Positions 46,401-58,072 of a DNA stretch of 64,000 bases are shown piece after piece. Origin of the DNA: Microcebus murinus (Eukaryota; Chordata; Mammalia; Primates; Cheirogaleidae); contig NC_134122.1 in NCBI RefSeq assembly GCF_040939455.1, positions 32,158,001-32,222,000 of the forward strand. Reading direction: 5' to 3'. Every line of letters begins with the position of its first letter. The first letter of the stretch is position 1. Both the position numbers and the translations under genes were made by a program. The notes under the pieces are model-generated. The model had not been told where the DNA came from, did no database searches, and was given only the letters and a program-made list of their open reading frames with translations.

Positions 46401-46987
46401 GCTGGAATGGCACCCAGACCTGGCCGAGGCTTGGCTGGGAGTCAGCACTTGAGAGGTGTCTGCTACATGAGGTATGTCACGCTCATTGCAGGAATATTCG
46501 GGAATGCGTGGTGCGAGCCGGGGGCCGCGTGCTCTGCCGAGGGCCCTTCAGCGGCACTGGGCACAGCCCAGGAAGTGACACACCAGGGCAGGACAAGCTC
46601 GGGGCTGGACCACGGAGTGCCAGGGGGATGCCACTGGGAGGATTCGCCCGGAGGTCGGGGAGGCGTCCTGGGCGTCAGGTGCCCTGCGTGAAGGCTGGGC
46701 TTGGCCAGTTCCTGTCATTCTGCTGGGATCAGTGTTGCGTTCTTCGGGCTCTGGGTTCTTACAGGTCACTGTGAAGGTTTCCCAGTGACCTTTCCTCCCT
46801 GTCCTGAGAAACTGGGAGTGTATGAGACCTTTCCACTGCGGCAGGGGCAGGAGTGGGAAGGTCCTGAGGGGTCAGAGGGCAGGAAGGGCAACAGAGGGCA
46901 AAGTTCATGAGCATCACGGTTCTGCTGGGCTAGTGGGTGAAATGGGGTCATGGTGCAACAGAGCGGGAAAGGAGCCCAGTCCAATCT
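46401..46987. other. GC-rich flank of the CpG island
   Basis: No repeat or exon identified. CpG density falls towards the right. Confidence 0.3.
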
Positions 46988-47060
46988 TCCCATTTCACAG
47001 ATGGGAAACTGAGGCCAGTGTGCTTCTCCGACTCAGTTTCCTCATCTGTAAAAGGAGCCA
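46988..47060. repeat. head-to-head MIR-like inverted repeat
   Basis: 'tcacagatgggaaactgag' (46995-47013) and 'ctcagtttcctcatctgtaa' (47032-47051) are near-perfect inverted copies of the MIR core motif, about 18 bases apart. Confidence 0.6.
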
Positions 47061-47464
47061 CTTGTTCTGGAAAATAGCTGAGGATCCTCCCAGCTCTGAC
47101 TCGCTCTCTGCGCCTCTCCAATCCAGCACCACAGCTCACACTTGGGGTAAAGGAACCCACCCTGATGGCGTGGCCGTCACTCACATCTGCACACCAGCTG
47201 GAGGGGGTCTGAGTCTATCTGGAACTCTCTTGTTACCGGCACTGTTTATTGTCCGTTCTACTTCCAGTTTAAAACATCCACGTACTAGTGACACTGGTTT
47301 CTGGTACTGTGTAGACATGACCTGTGTGTATTTTCCCTGTGTGTCTTGCAGAGTTCAATCTGGTTTCTGTATAGCCTGAGCTCTTCACCGTGAATTTGGA
47401 CAGACCAGTTAGTACCTCATACTTTCTAGAGCCTTTGGGGATGGATGGTTCAGCTCCTGAGAGG
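47061..47464. other. single-copy interval, nothing recognised
   Basis: No gene or named repeat supported. Confidence 0.3.
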
Positions 47465-47740
47465 GTGTCAAAGGGGAAAGTGTGCATGAGTGGTGGGTGT
47501 GCACGTGTGTGCATATGTGTACATGTGTGTGAATATGTGTGCACGGCGTGTGCATGCATCTGTGTACATGGGGTGCACAGTTTATGCATGTGTGTATGCT
47601 GTGAGAGCACATGTGTGCATATATGTACATGTGTGTGAATATATGTGTGTGCATGTGTGTACACAGGGTGCATGGTATATGCATGTGTGTTTGTGTACGC
47701 TGTGTGTGTGCATGCATGTGCTTATGCACATGTGTTTTTA
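47465..47740 (+). repeat. TG/CATG-rich tract with 106-bp tandem duplication
   Basis: 'gcatatgtgtacatgtgtgt' at 47511 recurs as 'gcatatatgtacatgtgtgt' at 47617. 'gggtgca' and 'atgcatgtgtgt' follow at similar offsets in both copies. Open frames here are repeat artefacts. Confidence 0.85.
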
Positions 47741-47747
47741 TTTCTTT

Positions 47748-47858
47748 TTTAGAGACAGGGTCTCACTCTGTGGCCCAGGCTGGAGTGCAGTGGCCTGATC
47801 ACAGCTTACATTAACCTTGAACTGGGCTCCAGTGATCCTGCCACCTCAGCCTGCCGAC
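47748..47858 (-). mobile_element. Alu-related monomer, antisense, truncated
   Basis: 'agagacagggtctcactctg' to 'ccacctcagcctgccgaca'. One arm with an internal deletion. Confidence 0.8.
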
Positions 47859-48796
47859 ATGTGTTTCCAGTTAGAGGTGGGGGGTGGAGGGGGCTCCTGA
47901 GAGGGGCACAGAGAGCCCGGGGCACCACAGACTCAATCTAAGTTCTCTGGGACTGTCTCCAGGCAGATTCTCGTCCTTGCGTCCAGTCCCTAGGTGGCTT
48001 CAATTTGGATGGAAGGCCACTTTCCATTTTTTCTCTCAGAAAGATGAAGCTTGGCCCCTGAAATGAGACACTTGGAGGGGACTTTGCATTTTCTTAGGGG
48101 CTTAGGAGCCTTTGCGTGTCTGGGGCCAGTGGGACGTGATCACGTGGCTCCTGGCGCTGCCCGTTAGGAAGCGCAGAAGTCCTGGGTCGCGGCTCTTTCT
48201 CCGCAGCTCCTGCCCCTGTCTGGCGCCTGCCGATTGCCTTTGAGGCCCGGCTGGTGCCGTGTGCAGAAGGCACGGGCCACGAGGGCAGAGGTTACCGAAT
48301 CAAGGGCTCCCAGAGGCAGCTAGAGTCACTTCCCATCCAGTGAGACGGGAGGGCTTTGCCTGCCAGCGGCTGGGCTGTAACATGCAGCTCGAATGCAAAC
48401 ATGGCTGTATGGAAATCAGGACACGGCTAAATTAGTTTTCTGCAGACCTGATTTGCAATATGCTTGTGATAGTAAATGTTAATATTCTCACTTGGGGTGA
48501 GTTATTTTGCAGCATCTGAATCTCACAGATGTACTTCCATCTACGGCTAATGTGACATTTGCTACCACAAACTTGAATTAGGTACTACTTCTCCTCCCGA
48601 CTGCCTGCTCTGAAAACCTGGGCACTGGTGTCTCAGAAGTTAGCTCAATAAACGGCGGAGGCAAGAGGCAGGAATTCCAGGGCTGCTGGAGTTCCAGATA
48701 TTTTCCAAAAATATCTGAGGCAGCTTATAAAACTAAAACAGCACATCAAAATAAAAAAAAAATGAAGAGAAAAATCAATCAGGATAAATGGAAAAT
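47859..48796. other. single-copy interval including a possible conserved non-coding element
   Basis: 48390-48600 is AT-rich and CpG-poor, with motifs such as 'atgcaaac' and 'ctaaattag'. No exon recognised. Confidence 0.4.
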
Positions 48797-48810
48797 AAAA
48801 GTGGAAGGGA

Positions 48811-49142
<332 letters not shown>

Positions 49143-49156
49143 AAAAGTGGAAGGGA

Positions 49157-50044
49157 AATATTAGACTGGAATGAAAATTATAACATAGAGGGATATAAAT
49201 GAGAAATTCTGACAGTGTTACTAAAGGGTGGGGCACTGCAAACTTGGCTTTGAGTGTCCTAGCAGCCAAAGCAAGAAGGAAACACCGTTGGGTGTATGTG
49301 GCTGGTGGTTGAGAGAACTTAGTTGTCCTGTAAGGACACTTAGCAGAAGCAGGTCAGAGTCCAGCCCCTGGACTCTTGGTTGCAAGAATTTTCCACTATT
49401 CCCTGTGACCAACTGACCCCAGGTGACCTCCCAGCCGGTCAGCCCCTTTCCTTCCACTGGGGGGGCCAAGCTGGGGCCTGCTCAGGGCAAAATAATGGGC
49501 CAGAGGTGGTGGCCAGAGGAGGACCAGCCCCCTGGGAGAAAAGAGGCTGGCTGGGGGTGTCCCCAAACAGTTCCAGCTTGATGATCCGTCACCCCGAGAC
49601 TTCAGCCAAACCCAGTGTGTGTTCTCTGCTGCATGCCCGAATGTCATGCTTCGGTATTGAACCCGGACACCTTTGGAATGATTCCGTTGAGGTCTCGGTT
49701 GGGCTAATTCTAGACTAGGCATTTAGCGATCTCCTCCTCACCCACCCGCAGGGAACGCCCTGTCGTTGGGGGACGCCCCAGGCCCTTTGGCGTTTGTTGA
49801 ATTTTGATCTTCGTCATCACCACCATCATCATCGTCATCTCTAACTTCACTGAGCACCTCATTTGTTTCTGCCTGCGCCAGGCAGTTCTCAGACACTGCA
49901 GTCGTTCCACGGGTATGAGATAGAGTTGAAAACTCCTGGATCAGAAGGAAGGAACCCAGTAGGCATGGCCGGGCATCCTCCTGCCAGCCTTCCTGGCGTT
50001 TTGCACCCTGCCTCATGGGGTGACATGGTCCTGCCGGCGTGGGA
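49157..50044. other. single-copy interval with ATC-rich tract
   Basis: (ATC)n-like sequence at about 49810-49842. No gene recognised. Confidence 0.35.
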
Positions 50045-50170
50045 CAGGCCTGGGCTCAAATTCTGTCTCTGCCATGTACTGAGGGATCTTGGGAAACTGA
50101 CTTAACCTCTCTGCACTCCCTTATCTGGGGAACGTGGGTGAGGACAGGGTGGTTTTGAGGCTTACTTGAG
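50045..50170 (+). repeat. MIR SINE, sense
   Basis: 'gggctcaaattctgtctctg', 'gatcttgggaaactgactt' and 'aacctctctgcactccctta' follow the MIR core. Confidence 0.8.
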
Positions 50171-51094
50171 TGTCACCTGCAGAGAGCTGGAGCAGTGGCC
50201 AGGAGAACTCGCTCTGGGGCTGCAGTGAGCAGGAGGAGACACTGTGAGTCAGGCCCACCCGGCCCTTCTGGTGTCAAGCCCCTGGCTGTGGCCACCACCC
50301 TGGGGCTCTTTAGGGACCGCCGCTGGGGCAAGGGCCCCCTCATCTCATATACCCTTCGTTTCAACCAGAGCTGCTTATTTTTATCTGCGTGGGAAGTTGG
50401 GTTTCCACTCAAGCTTTCATCAAAGGGTTCTGCACCCGAACCATTCTCCCTCCTCCTCCTCTTTCTCCTCCTTCTCCTACCCACCTGCCCCCCATGCTCC
50501 ACCTGAAGCACGTTCAGGATGGACAGTGTTTGTTTCTTCAGTTCTGATCTCCTCTCTGGCATCTCTCCCCTGCTCCTGGCTCTGGTGGGCATCTAGTAAC
50601 ACCTCCCTCCGATTCCTGTTTGGGGATCTGTGTGGTTCTGAGGAAACTGATTTCACTCCTACATCCAGGGGTGAAACTGATGACCCAGGCTAAGCCAGGC
50701 CACGCCTTGCATCTTTCTGACCCCAGGGATTGGGTGTGTTGGCACAAGAGCTACACTGGAAGAATCAGAATGCATCTCAGGACTCCATCTGGAAATGTTG
50801 GGACAAAGACAGTCTCTTGCTCTTCATGGTGTTTTGCATAGATATGAGGGCTGGAACTGTGGCAGCCACCTTGAGACCATGAGGGAAGCCAGCCAGAAGA
50901 CAAAGACGACATTCAGAGGAAAACAGAAGCAGAGGTTTGTCCTAGCAGAGCACTCACTGCTGTGCCCCACAGCGTGCCGCTCACAGATCTAGTTCACAAG
51001 AGGTTGAACACGTGGCTCAACACCTGGCCTGTTGGGGTGGCGTGTGACTCGTGGGCTCCTCCCCAGCTCTGGCGCCTCACCTGGCACACAGTAG
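50171..51094. other. interval with possible ancient repeat
   Basis: 50640-50950 contains phrases ('ggcagccaccttgagaccat', 'ttcagaggaaaacagaagc') that recall an old mammalian interspersed repeat. Not assigned. A pyrimidine-rich CTC/CTT tract lies at 50448-50480. Confidence 0.3.
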
Positions 51095-51497
51095 GTGTCT
51101 CAGTTTGCTCAGGGGGACATAACAAAATCCACAGACCAGGTGGCTTAAACAACAGAAATTAATTTTCTTGCGGTTCTGGAGGCTGGAAGTCTGAAGTCAG
51201 TGTGTTGGCAGGTTTGATGTCTCCCGAGGCCTCCCTGCGTGGAGACGGTCACCTTCTCACTGTGTCCTCACGGGATCTTTCTCTGTGCCTGCACACCCCT
51301 GTGTCTCTGTGTGTGTCCGACTTTCCTCTTCCTGTGAAGACACCGGTCAGATTGAATTAAAGTTCACCTCGAGGGCCTCATTTTAACCTAAACCCTCTTA
51401 AAAGGTCCCATCTGCAAACACAGTCCCATTCCGAGGAGCCGGGGGTCACGGCTTCAACGTGCGGATTTGGAGGGGACACCAGTTCGGCCCACGACAG
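51095..51497 (-). mobile_element. MaLR-type LTR, antisense
   Basis: 'aggtggcttaaacaacagaa', 'ggttctggaggctggaagtc', 'actgtgtcctcacgggatc' and 'cagttcggcccacgaca' follow an antisense MaLR LTR. Confidence 0.75.
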
Positions 51498-51498
51498 C

Positions 51499-51526
51499 GA
51501 ATGAATGAATGAATGAATGAATGAGT
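51499..51526 (+). repeat. (GAAT)n microsatellite
   Basis: About seven GAAT units abutting the LTR end. Confidence 0.9.
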
Positions 51527-52226
51527 GCTTTGAAGGCAGCGTTAGATTTTCAGGGAGGGAGGGAGGGGGTCTGGTCACCCCGCTGTAAACAGGAGGCGAC
51601 AGGCAGAGGGACGGGCTGAGATAATCCTCTGCACGGCACTGCTCGCTTGCTCGGGGCTCTTCCCTGCCGGCTCCTTCTGTCGTGAGCGACATCCCGACCG
51701 GGGACACGCGGAACAACAGCTGACGCTGTCAGTGGGGCGGCCGCCTCTCCGCTGCGCACTCGGTGGTACCTGCCAACGCGGTGACATGTGAGCCTTGGCG
51801 GTGACATTGATCCCTCTCCCAGTGAGAAGGGGGAGCGGGAGCCCCGGGCGGTGGCCGCGTCTTCCCTTCCAGGAGGAGTGACAGGGCCGCAGCTTTTCAT
51901 TCCAGACTAATTTTAGCCTCATCTTGAAAATCCAGGAAGGAAAGAACGAAATTCCCTAAGAAGCTTTTTTTTTTGGGGGGGGAGCCACAAAGTCATTAAC
52001 AGGTTGGATACTAGCAATTATTTATTTCCTTTCCCTCTTCCCTTATTTTTTTTTTTAAAGGTGGGAATGGGTTCCTCTTCCTCGTGAAAATGATGTTTCC
52101 GCTGAGATAAGAACTTGAAAGAGAAGACTGACCCTGGTGGGGCCAGCCAGTGTAGACACTTCGTGTGAGTTCAATCTCTCCAGCCAACATGTTCTCCTCC
52201 ATTTAGTGCTGGGAAACGGGTCTCAT
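51527..52226. other. GC-rich then AT-rich single-copy interval
   Basis: 51640-51870 is CpG-enriched with 'ggggcggccgcctctccgct'. T-runs lie at about 51966 and 52047. No exon recognised. Confidence 0.35.
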
Positions 52227-52525
52227 TTTTTTTTTTTTTTTTTTTTTTTTGTTGCTCCAAACACTTTATACAACATCAGCAGGAATGTGGGGCCTTGGGA
52301 ATGAGGCATTTTCTGATGACACTGGGTGATCACGTGGGTGCAGTCCTGCTAGGAGGAGAGAAACAGCCTCATGCTTCCAGGTGCTCCTTAAGGAGGAAAA
52401 GTCCTGAAAGCAAAGAAGGTTTGTACTTTGTACGAGTGAATGCACTTGAACTTCTGTGCAGTGGGCTTCAGTGTAAATCCACCGGTCGTTTTCTGTCATA
52501 CACTACGCACTGTGGAAGAAATTTG

Positions 52526-52547
52526 GATGGTGGTGGTGGTGGTGGGA
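52526..52547 (+). repeat. (TGG)n microsatellite
   Basis: About six TGG units. On the minus strand they give the Thr run seen in one open frame. Confidence 0.85.
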
Positions 52548-53276
52548 TTGGGGGTATGGATCTCCTGAGGGGGTGGAGAATTTGAACTTGGATTTAGTTC
52601 AAGGGGAAATGTGAGAAGTAGAGGGGAGACTAGCTGAGGGGCAGCAGAGATCTGAGAAAGGTCAAATAGTAGGATTCTTCGTTGAGTGGATAGGCCTTGG
52701 GGAGGCAGGGCAGACTCCAGAAGTGCTAGTTGGAGGAAGGCATGAGCAGACCTGCCATAGACAGTTGTGTGGGTTGTGCACTGAACAAAGGCAACAGGTG
52801 GAAGGGGTGAGGGGGGCTGAACTCCAGTATGTATTTTCCTGGCCAACCAATGTGGTATGACATGGCTGCCTCTACCCTGTGGGAAGAATGCCTTTTTCTT
52901 TGTACAAAGGTGCGTTCTCTCACCAGACTATGCACACGTAGTGTTGGGTCCGGTATGAAGGACTACCTTTTCCTATTCATAATTTACACAAGGATGCTGT
53001 ATAGGTTTGCAGGCTTCAGGGTGTGTGGGCCAAAGCTCTGGGAGCCTGGGGTGAAAGCCCATGTCCCCAAATCCACACGATGCATGGTTTCCCTGAGATG
53101 GCAATGACCTTCCTCCTTCTCTGAGTCAGCACATGGCCACCTTGAAGAGTAACCATCAAAGTGGTCTTCAGAGTTCTGGCCTTCTGGTATACCATGCTGT
53201 TCTTTGGGCTGAAATACTGGTCGTTTTTGTTATAGAAATACCAATATTTTATGGTCTTTAAAAATGTGAAAATTTG

Positions 53277-53574
53277 GCCTGGGTGTGGCGGCTTATGCCT
53301 GTAATCCCAGTGCTTTGGGAAATGAAGGTGGGAGGATCATTTGAAGCCAGGAGTTCAAGAGCAACATGGCAAGACCCTCTCTCTACAAGAAAATAAAAAC
53401 AAAAAATTGGCTGGGCATGGTGCCATATTCCTATAGACTCAGCTACTCAGGGGGCTGAGGCAGGAGGATCGCGTGAGCCCAGGAGTTTGAGGCTGCAGTG
53501 AGCTACGATGATGCTATTGTACTCCAACCTGGCTGACAGAGTGAGATGTAGCCTCAAAAAAAAAAAAAAAAAAG
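53277..53574 (+). mobile_element. Alu, AluJ-like, sense
   Basis: Head 'ctgggtgtggcggcttatg', A-rich middle 'aaaataaaaacaaaaaatt', right arm 'gaggctgcagtgagctacg' and an A18 tail. It lacks the strepsirrhine linker. Confidence 0.88.
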
Positions 53575-54425
53575 TATAATTGAATTGTTTATATCTTGAA
53601 ATCAAGATTAGTGACTGAGCTAATTTATGCAAACAGCTTCATCGAGTGTGATAAGTCTAGCCAGGCTTGCCACTGTGCAAGTCACAAGAATCCACCACCT
53701 TGCCACTGTGCTTTAGAAAAGCTTCAATGGCAAGACTAAGTTGTTCTCCATAAGAGAGACTTTCAGAACAAGTGGCCCAGCAGCTCATCCATGGGCGGGG
53801 GGGAGCTGTCGAGGTTCTGGGAAGGGTCATAAAAGGGGGAAGGAAACCCAGGAGGTGGAAGGTGAGGCAGAGAGTGGGTTGCCAGCCAGCAGGGTGAGGG
53901 TGCAGATGGCCTGGGATGGGGGTGGGAAGCTGCGGGCTGGGCCGAGAGCTCCCTGCACCACGGGGCCCATCTGTCCTCGTGGGCACGTGTGGAGCCTCCC
54001 TCCCTGGACTGGGGACCCGTCCTGAGTGCAGCCAGCCCCGCTAGGCCACCCGGCTCTGACACAGCATGTGCTTCCTGGATGCTTGTTGGCGGGGGACCCC
54101 GTCTGTGGTCCTCTACCTGCATGACTGGCGGTTCCACCACGGGCCTCCTTTAGGCGAATAGCACAGTCTCAAAGTTCAAGTGCTTCCTGACTATGTTGAA
54201 GTTCACTCGTCATGAAGAAATCGCCTGATCCTTTTGTATCTAGGAAAAGGGCTTCCTGCAGCGACCCACCCCTCTCCATATATACATGGTAAGACTCATA
54301 GGTACCCCATTGGTACTGATGACAAGGCCAGGCTGGGACCCCCCCCCCCCAAATTCCCCTTCTTTGCTTCATAGATGATTAGCTGAAATGCTTATCTCCA
54401 CTCATCAGTTAAAACAAAATGCTTC

Positions 54426-54756
54426 GCCGGGCGCTGTGGCTCACGCCTGTAATCCTAGCTCTTGGGAGGCCGAGGCGGGCGGATTGCTCAAGGTCAGGAG
54501 TTCAAAACCAGCCTGAGCAAGAGCGAGACCCCGTCTCTACTATAAATAGAAAGAAATTAATTGGCCAACTGATATATATATATAAAAAATTAGCCGGGCA
54601 TGGTGGCACATGCCTGTAGTCCCAGCTACTCGGGAGGCTGAGGCAGAAGGATCACTGGAGCCCAGGAGTTTGAGGTTGCTGTGAGCTAGGCTGACGCCAT
54701 GGCACTCACTCTAGCCTGGACAACAAAGCGAGACTCTGTCTCAAAAAAAAAAAAAA
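54426..54756 (+). mobile_element. strepsirrhine-type Alu, sense, younger type
   Basis: Complete dimer with the younger linker ('ggccaactgatatatatata'). 10-bp duplication 'aaaatgcttc' at 54416-54425 and 54757-54766. Confidence 0.95.
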
Positions 54757-54766
54757 AAAATGCTTC

Positions 54767-55581
54767 TTAACTGGATTTTGGCTGAATTTTCCACCTTCCC
54801 CCAGGGCCCTGCACTTGGGTCGACCCTTGGCCTGGTGGGCAGACAGCCCCGCCGCCTGGGACCGGGCTGGCTCCAGGGCACGGCATCCTCCGACCTGCTG
54901 CCCGATCACGCCAGCCTTTCAGCTCACGTCCCCCCGCACTGCCTTCTTTCTAGCTTTGCTTGTCCCTTTCTGTAAAAGAAAAACTCTTCTTGCCTAATTC
55001 TCAAGACACATGCAGAACTCACAGCCAGAGCAGAGCACTCTCCCTTTTGCAAAAGTTCGCTCTCCCATGGTAGCAATAATCCTTTTAAATAAGAAGCCTC
55101 ATTTGAGTAAGCCAGATCTTTAAAGTTTGACAATCCTAAGGCGGCTTGCAGGCTCCCGCTGGGGCCGGGGGCCGGGGTCCAGGGGCCGGGTGTGGACGTG
55201 CACCAGCTGTCAGGGAGACCCTGCACTCGGCACAGGCGCACGCCATCCCCACCGACCCGCCCCCAGGCCCTGAGCGGGGGCTGCACAGTTTGCATTTGAT
55301 TGGGAAAAGACTGTCCCGTGTGCGAATCAATCAGTGACGCCAATAACCATCTAACCAAATAGAAGCCGGGGTCATGAAACTAAGGATTTATACAGAATCT
55401 AGTCCCTTAGGTGGTAATTGAAAAATGTTACCGGTTTATGTGTCCCGGAAAACACCAGCGTGGTCCCAATTCCTAATCCTCAATCACACTGTTTGGAACT
55501 CCTTTCTGGGCCCTGTTGCCATTGTCCGCGGCAGAGCTACAGCCCAGCGCCGGCCAAAGCCAAGCTCGTGCCTCCTTAGTC
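54767..55581. other. single-copy interval
   Basis: 55130-55280 is GC-rich. 55340-55440 is AT-rich with possible conserved motifs. No supported exon. Confidence 0.35.
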
Positions 55582-55893
55582 CTCGTCTTGGTCTGTTTGA
55601 GCTGCTACAACAACATGCAATAAACTAGATGGCTTATAAATAACAGAAATTTATTTCTAACAGCTGTGGAGGCTGGGAAGTCCAAGATCAAGGTGCCGGC
55701 AGGGCCAGGGTGTGGTGAGGTGCTGCGTTCTGGCTCTTGGGTGGGTGGTGTCTCCCAGCTGTGCCGTCACATGACAAGGGCTCACATTCCTAAGGGCTCT
55801 GCCACCAAGCCCTAATCGCCTCCTAATACCATCACCTTGGGGATCAGGTTTCAGTGTAGGAATTTTGGGGAGCCACGAACATGGGGACCACAG
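55582..55893 (-). mobile_element. MaLR-type LTR (MST/MLT1), antisense
   Basis: 'gtctgtttgagctgctacaa', 'gctgggaagtccaagatcaa', 'gccctaatcgcctcctaat' and 'ggggagccacgaacatggg' follow an antisense LTR. Confidence 0.75.
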
Positions 55894-57224
55894 CTGTCCT
55901 GGTATTTGTGACCCGCCCCATCCTCTCTTCTTTCTCCCGGCTTTTTATGATATTGATTAAGTCGGCTTCCTTCTCTGCAGCCCCAGCCCTTCGATCTCAC
56001 TCGGCCTTACCAAGCATCCTAGAACCGGCGACAGAGAGATTTATTTTCTAAGCAGGAGGAGGGAGAGGCCGTGAGCGGGGGAGATGGGAGAAATCCCACC
56101 CATTAATAAATCTTGCTCCTGTCACGTTGTAATCTGGGGCACGGCGTGACAAGGGCCTTAAGAGAAGGCCAGACTCAGTGCTGCAGGGGTCTTGGGCGAG
56201 CCGGTCTTCTGGAACTTTCCCCCGGGCACTCCTCTGCTGCTCACTCACCTGCCTGGCGCAGCCCAGTGCGGAGACCTGCAGCTGCGCACGCTGCGCCGGG
56301 TCAGCTTCCAGATGCTCTGTCGGGTGCCTTTGATCCGTGAACAAATCCGTTACAAGCCAGTTAGACCTCTCGTGATTGTTGGCTGAATTAGTGCTTGGAA
56401 GCTGGCGGAGAGGCGAGAGCATGGGGCTCCTTCCTCCCGGCCCTCGGCCACCGCGGGTGTGCTGGGTTAATGAGGGTTCGCCGCCTGCCGCAGGCTGGGT
56501 GAGTGGGGTGAGCGTGTTCAGACTCTTTGTGCTGGCTCACGGTCTACACCGCCAGCTTGAGGCCCTTTACCAGGACACAGGTCATGGTGGCAGCTGGCAG
56601 TAATCTGGCCTGATGACCAGACGAGGCCCTGGGTGTATGCACAGCACGCCCACACCCACCCACCCACCCACACACCCACAAAGGCATTTGTTGTTTCAAA
56701 AACCCATTTCCTGGGTACCTGTTCTGTCCAGGGTCCTGGGATGTAGGGGAGACTAGTGCCTGGTCCCCGTACTTGAAAACATCATACTCCCGAGGGATCT
56801 CAACATCCATGCAATGAACCATCCTGTGATGCTCTTCCCGTTGCTCTGTGAGCGTGTCATCCGTGTGGACGGCAGTGTTCTGTGTGTGGACACACGACGT
56901 TCTGTGTGTCTACCTTCTTGATGGACCTGGTTCTAGTGAATAAAGTCGGTACATATATTTTTTCGTGGACACGCACAGTCATTTCTGTTGGGTGTATCAG
57001 CACACACCTCCGCCCTACAAATCAGCTTTGCGACACTATTGCATCCCTTGCTGCTCTCTTTCCTACGTGACACGCATCCCAGCCTGTCTCTGATCCTCCT
57101 GCACTGTGACCTGGGGCATAGTCATTGTTACGGCTTTTAAACCTGATGCTCAACCCACTTTTCTAAATTATGACCTGGGATCCTCTTTCTGGGTGTCGTA
57201 GCAGAGGCTGGTGGTATCCATTGT
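55894..57224. other. 1.3 kb without recognised gene
   Basis: A (CCCA)n stretch lies at about 56653-56680. 56850-57120 faintly resembles antisense L1. 56040-56160 may be conserved non-coding. No exon recognised. Confidence 0.35.
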
Positions 57225-57314
57225 GGGCTGAACTGTGATCCCCCAATTCATATGGTGAAGCCTTAACGCCAAGCCCCTCCGAATATGACTGCATTTGGAG
57301 ATAGGGCCTTTAAA
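57225..57314 (+). mobile_element. MaLR-type LTR, left part, split by L1
   Basis: 'ggctgaactgtgatccccca' to 'ggagatagggcctttaaa'. The LTR resumes at 57785 with the same 18 bases. Confidence 0.8.
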
Positions 57315-57784
57315 AAAAATTTCAAAATACTACAGGGGTACAAATGCTTAGGTTACATATATTGTCTTTGTACCACCTGAGTCAGAGTTGCAAGTGTGCC
57401 CATCCTCTCCTTGCCCCCTCCCGCCTGCCCAACACCTGATGAATGTTACTTCCATGTGTGCACGTAAGTGTTGATCAATTAGTACCAATTCGACGGTGAG
57501 TACATGTGGTGCTTGTTTTTCCATTCTTGGGATACTTCACTTAGTAGGATGGGCTCCAGCTCCATCCAGGATGATACAAGAGGTGCTAGGTCACCACTGA
57601 TTTTTATGGCTGAATAGAACTCCATGATATACACATACCACATTTTATCAATCCACTCACATATTGATGGGCACTTGGGTTGTTTCCACACCTTTGCAAT
57701 TGTGAATTGTGCTGCTGTAAACATTCTAGTGCAGATGTCTTTATTATAGAATGTCTTTTTTTCCTTTGGGTAGATGCCCAGTAT
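57315..57784 (-). mobile_element. younger 5'-truncated L1 insertion, antisense
   Basis: 470-bp L1 3' end with 'tacaggggtacaaatgctta' near its 3' terminus and 'ttgggttgtttccacacctt' inside ORF2. A minus frame reads the distal ORF2 text (KVWKQPKCPS...IMEFYSAIK...MELEPILLSEVSQ). Flanked by an 18-bp duplication with two mismatches (57297-57314 and 57785-57802). The 3' UTR differs from the older L1s here and looks lineage-specific. Confidence 0.88.
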
Positions 57785-58072
57785 GGAGATAGTGTCTTTA
57801 AAGAGGTAATCAAGTTCAAACGAGGTCACTAGGGTGGGCCCTAATCCAGCAAGACTGGTGTCCCTTATACGAAGGGGAAATGTGAGCACAGACACACACA
57901 GAGGAAAGACCCTGTGAGGACACGGGCGAAGGTGGCCGTTGACAAGGCAAGGAGAGAAGCCTCAGAGGAAACCAACCCTGCTGACACCTCGATTTTAGAT
58001 TTCCAGCCTCCAGAACTGCGAGAAGATAAATTTCTGTTGTTTAAGTTCCAATCTGTGGTACGTTGTCATGGC
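57785..58072 (+). mobile_element. MaLR-type LTR, right part
   Basis: 'gaggtcactagggtgggccc', 'cagcctccagaactgcgag' and the end 'ggtacgttgtcatggcagcc' complete the LTR begun at 57225. Confidence 0.8.

Larger units (their letters stand above)
52227..54160 (-). pseudogene. candidate processed retrocopy (minus strand), parent unknown
   Basis: A T23-type tract at 52227-52249 reads as a poly-A tail on the minus strand. A TATAAA hexamer, a known variant polyadenylation signal, ends about 15 bases before it on that strand. The adjoining 1.6 kb (excluding an Alu at 53277-53574) is UTR-like and matches no repeat I know. Minus frames at 53657-54140 and 54169-54372 may be degraded coding or UTR sequence. 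I identified neither a parent gene nor flanking target duplications, so the right boundary is a guess. Confidence 0.3.
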
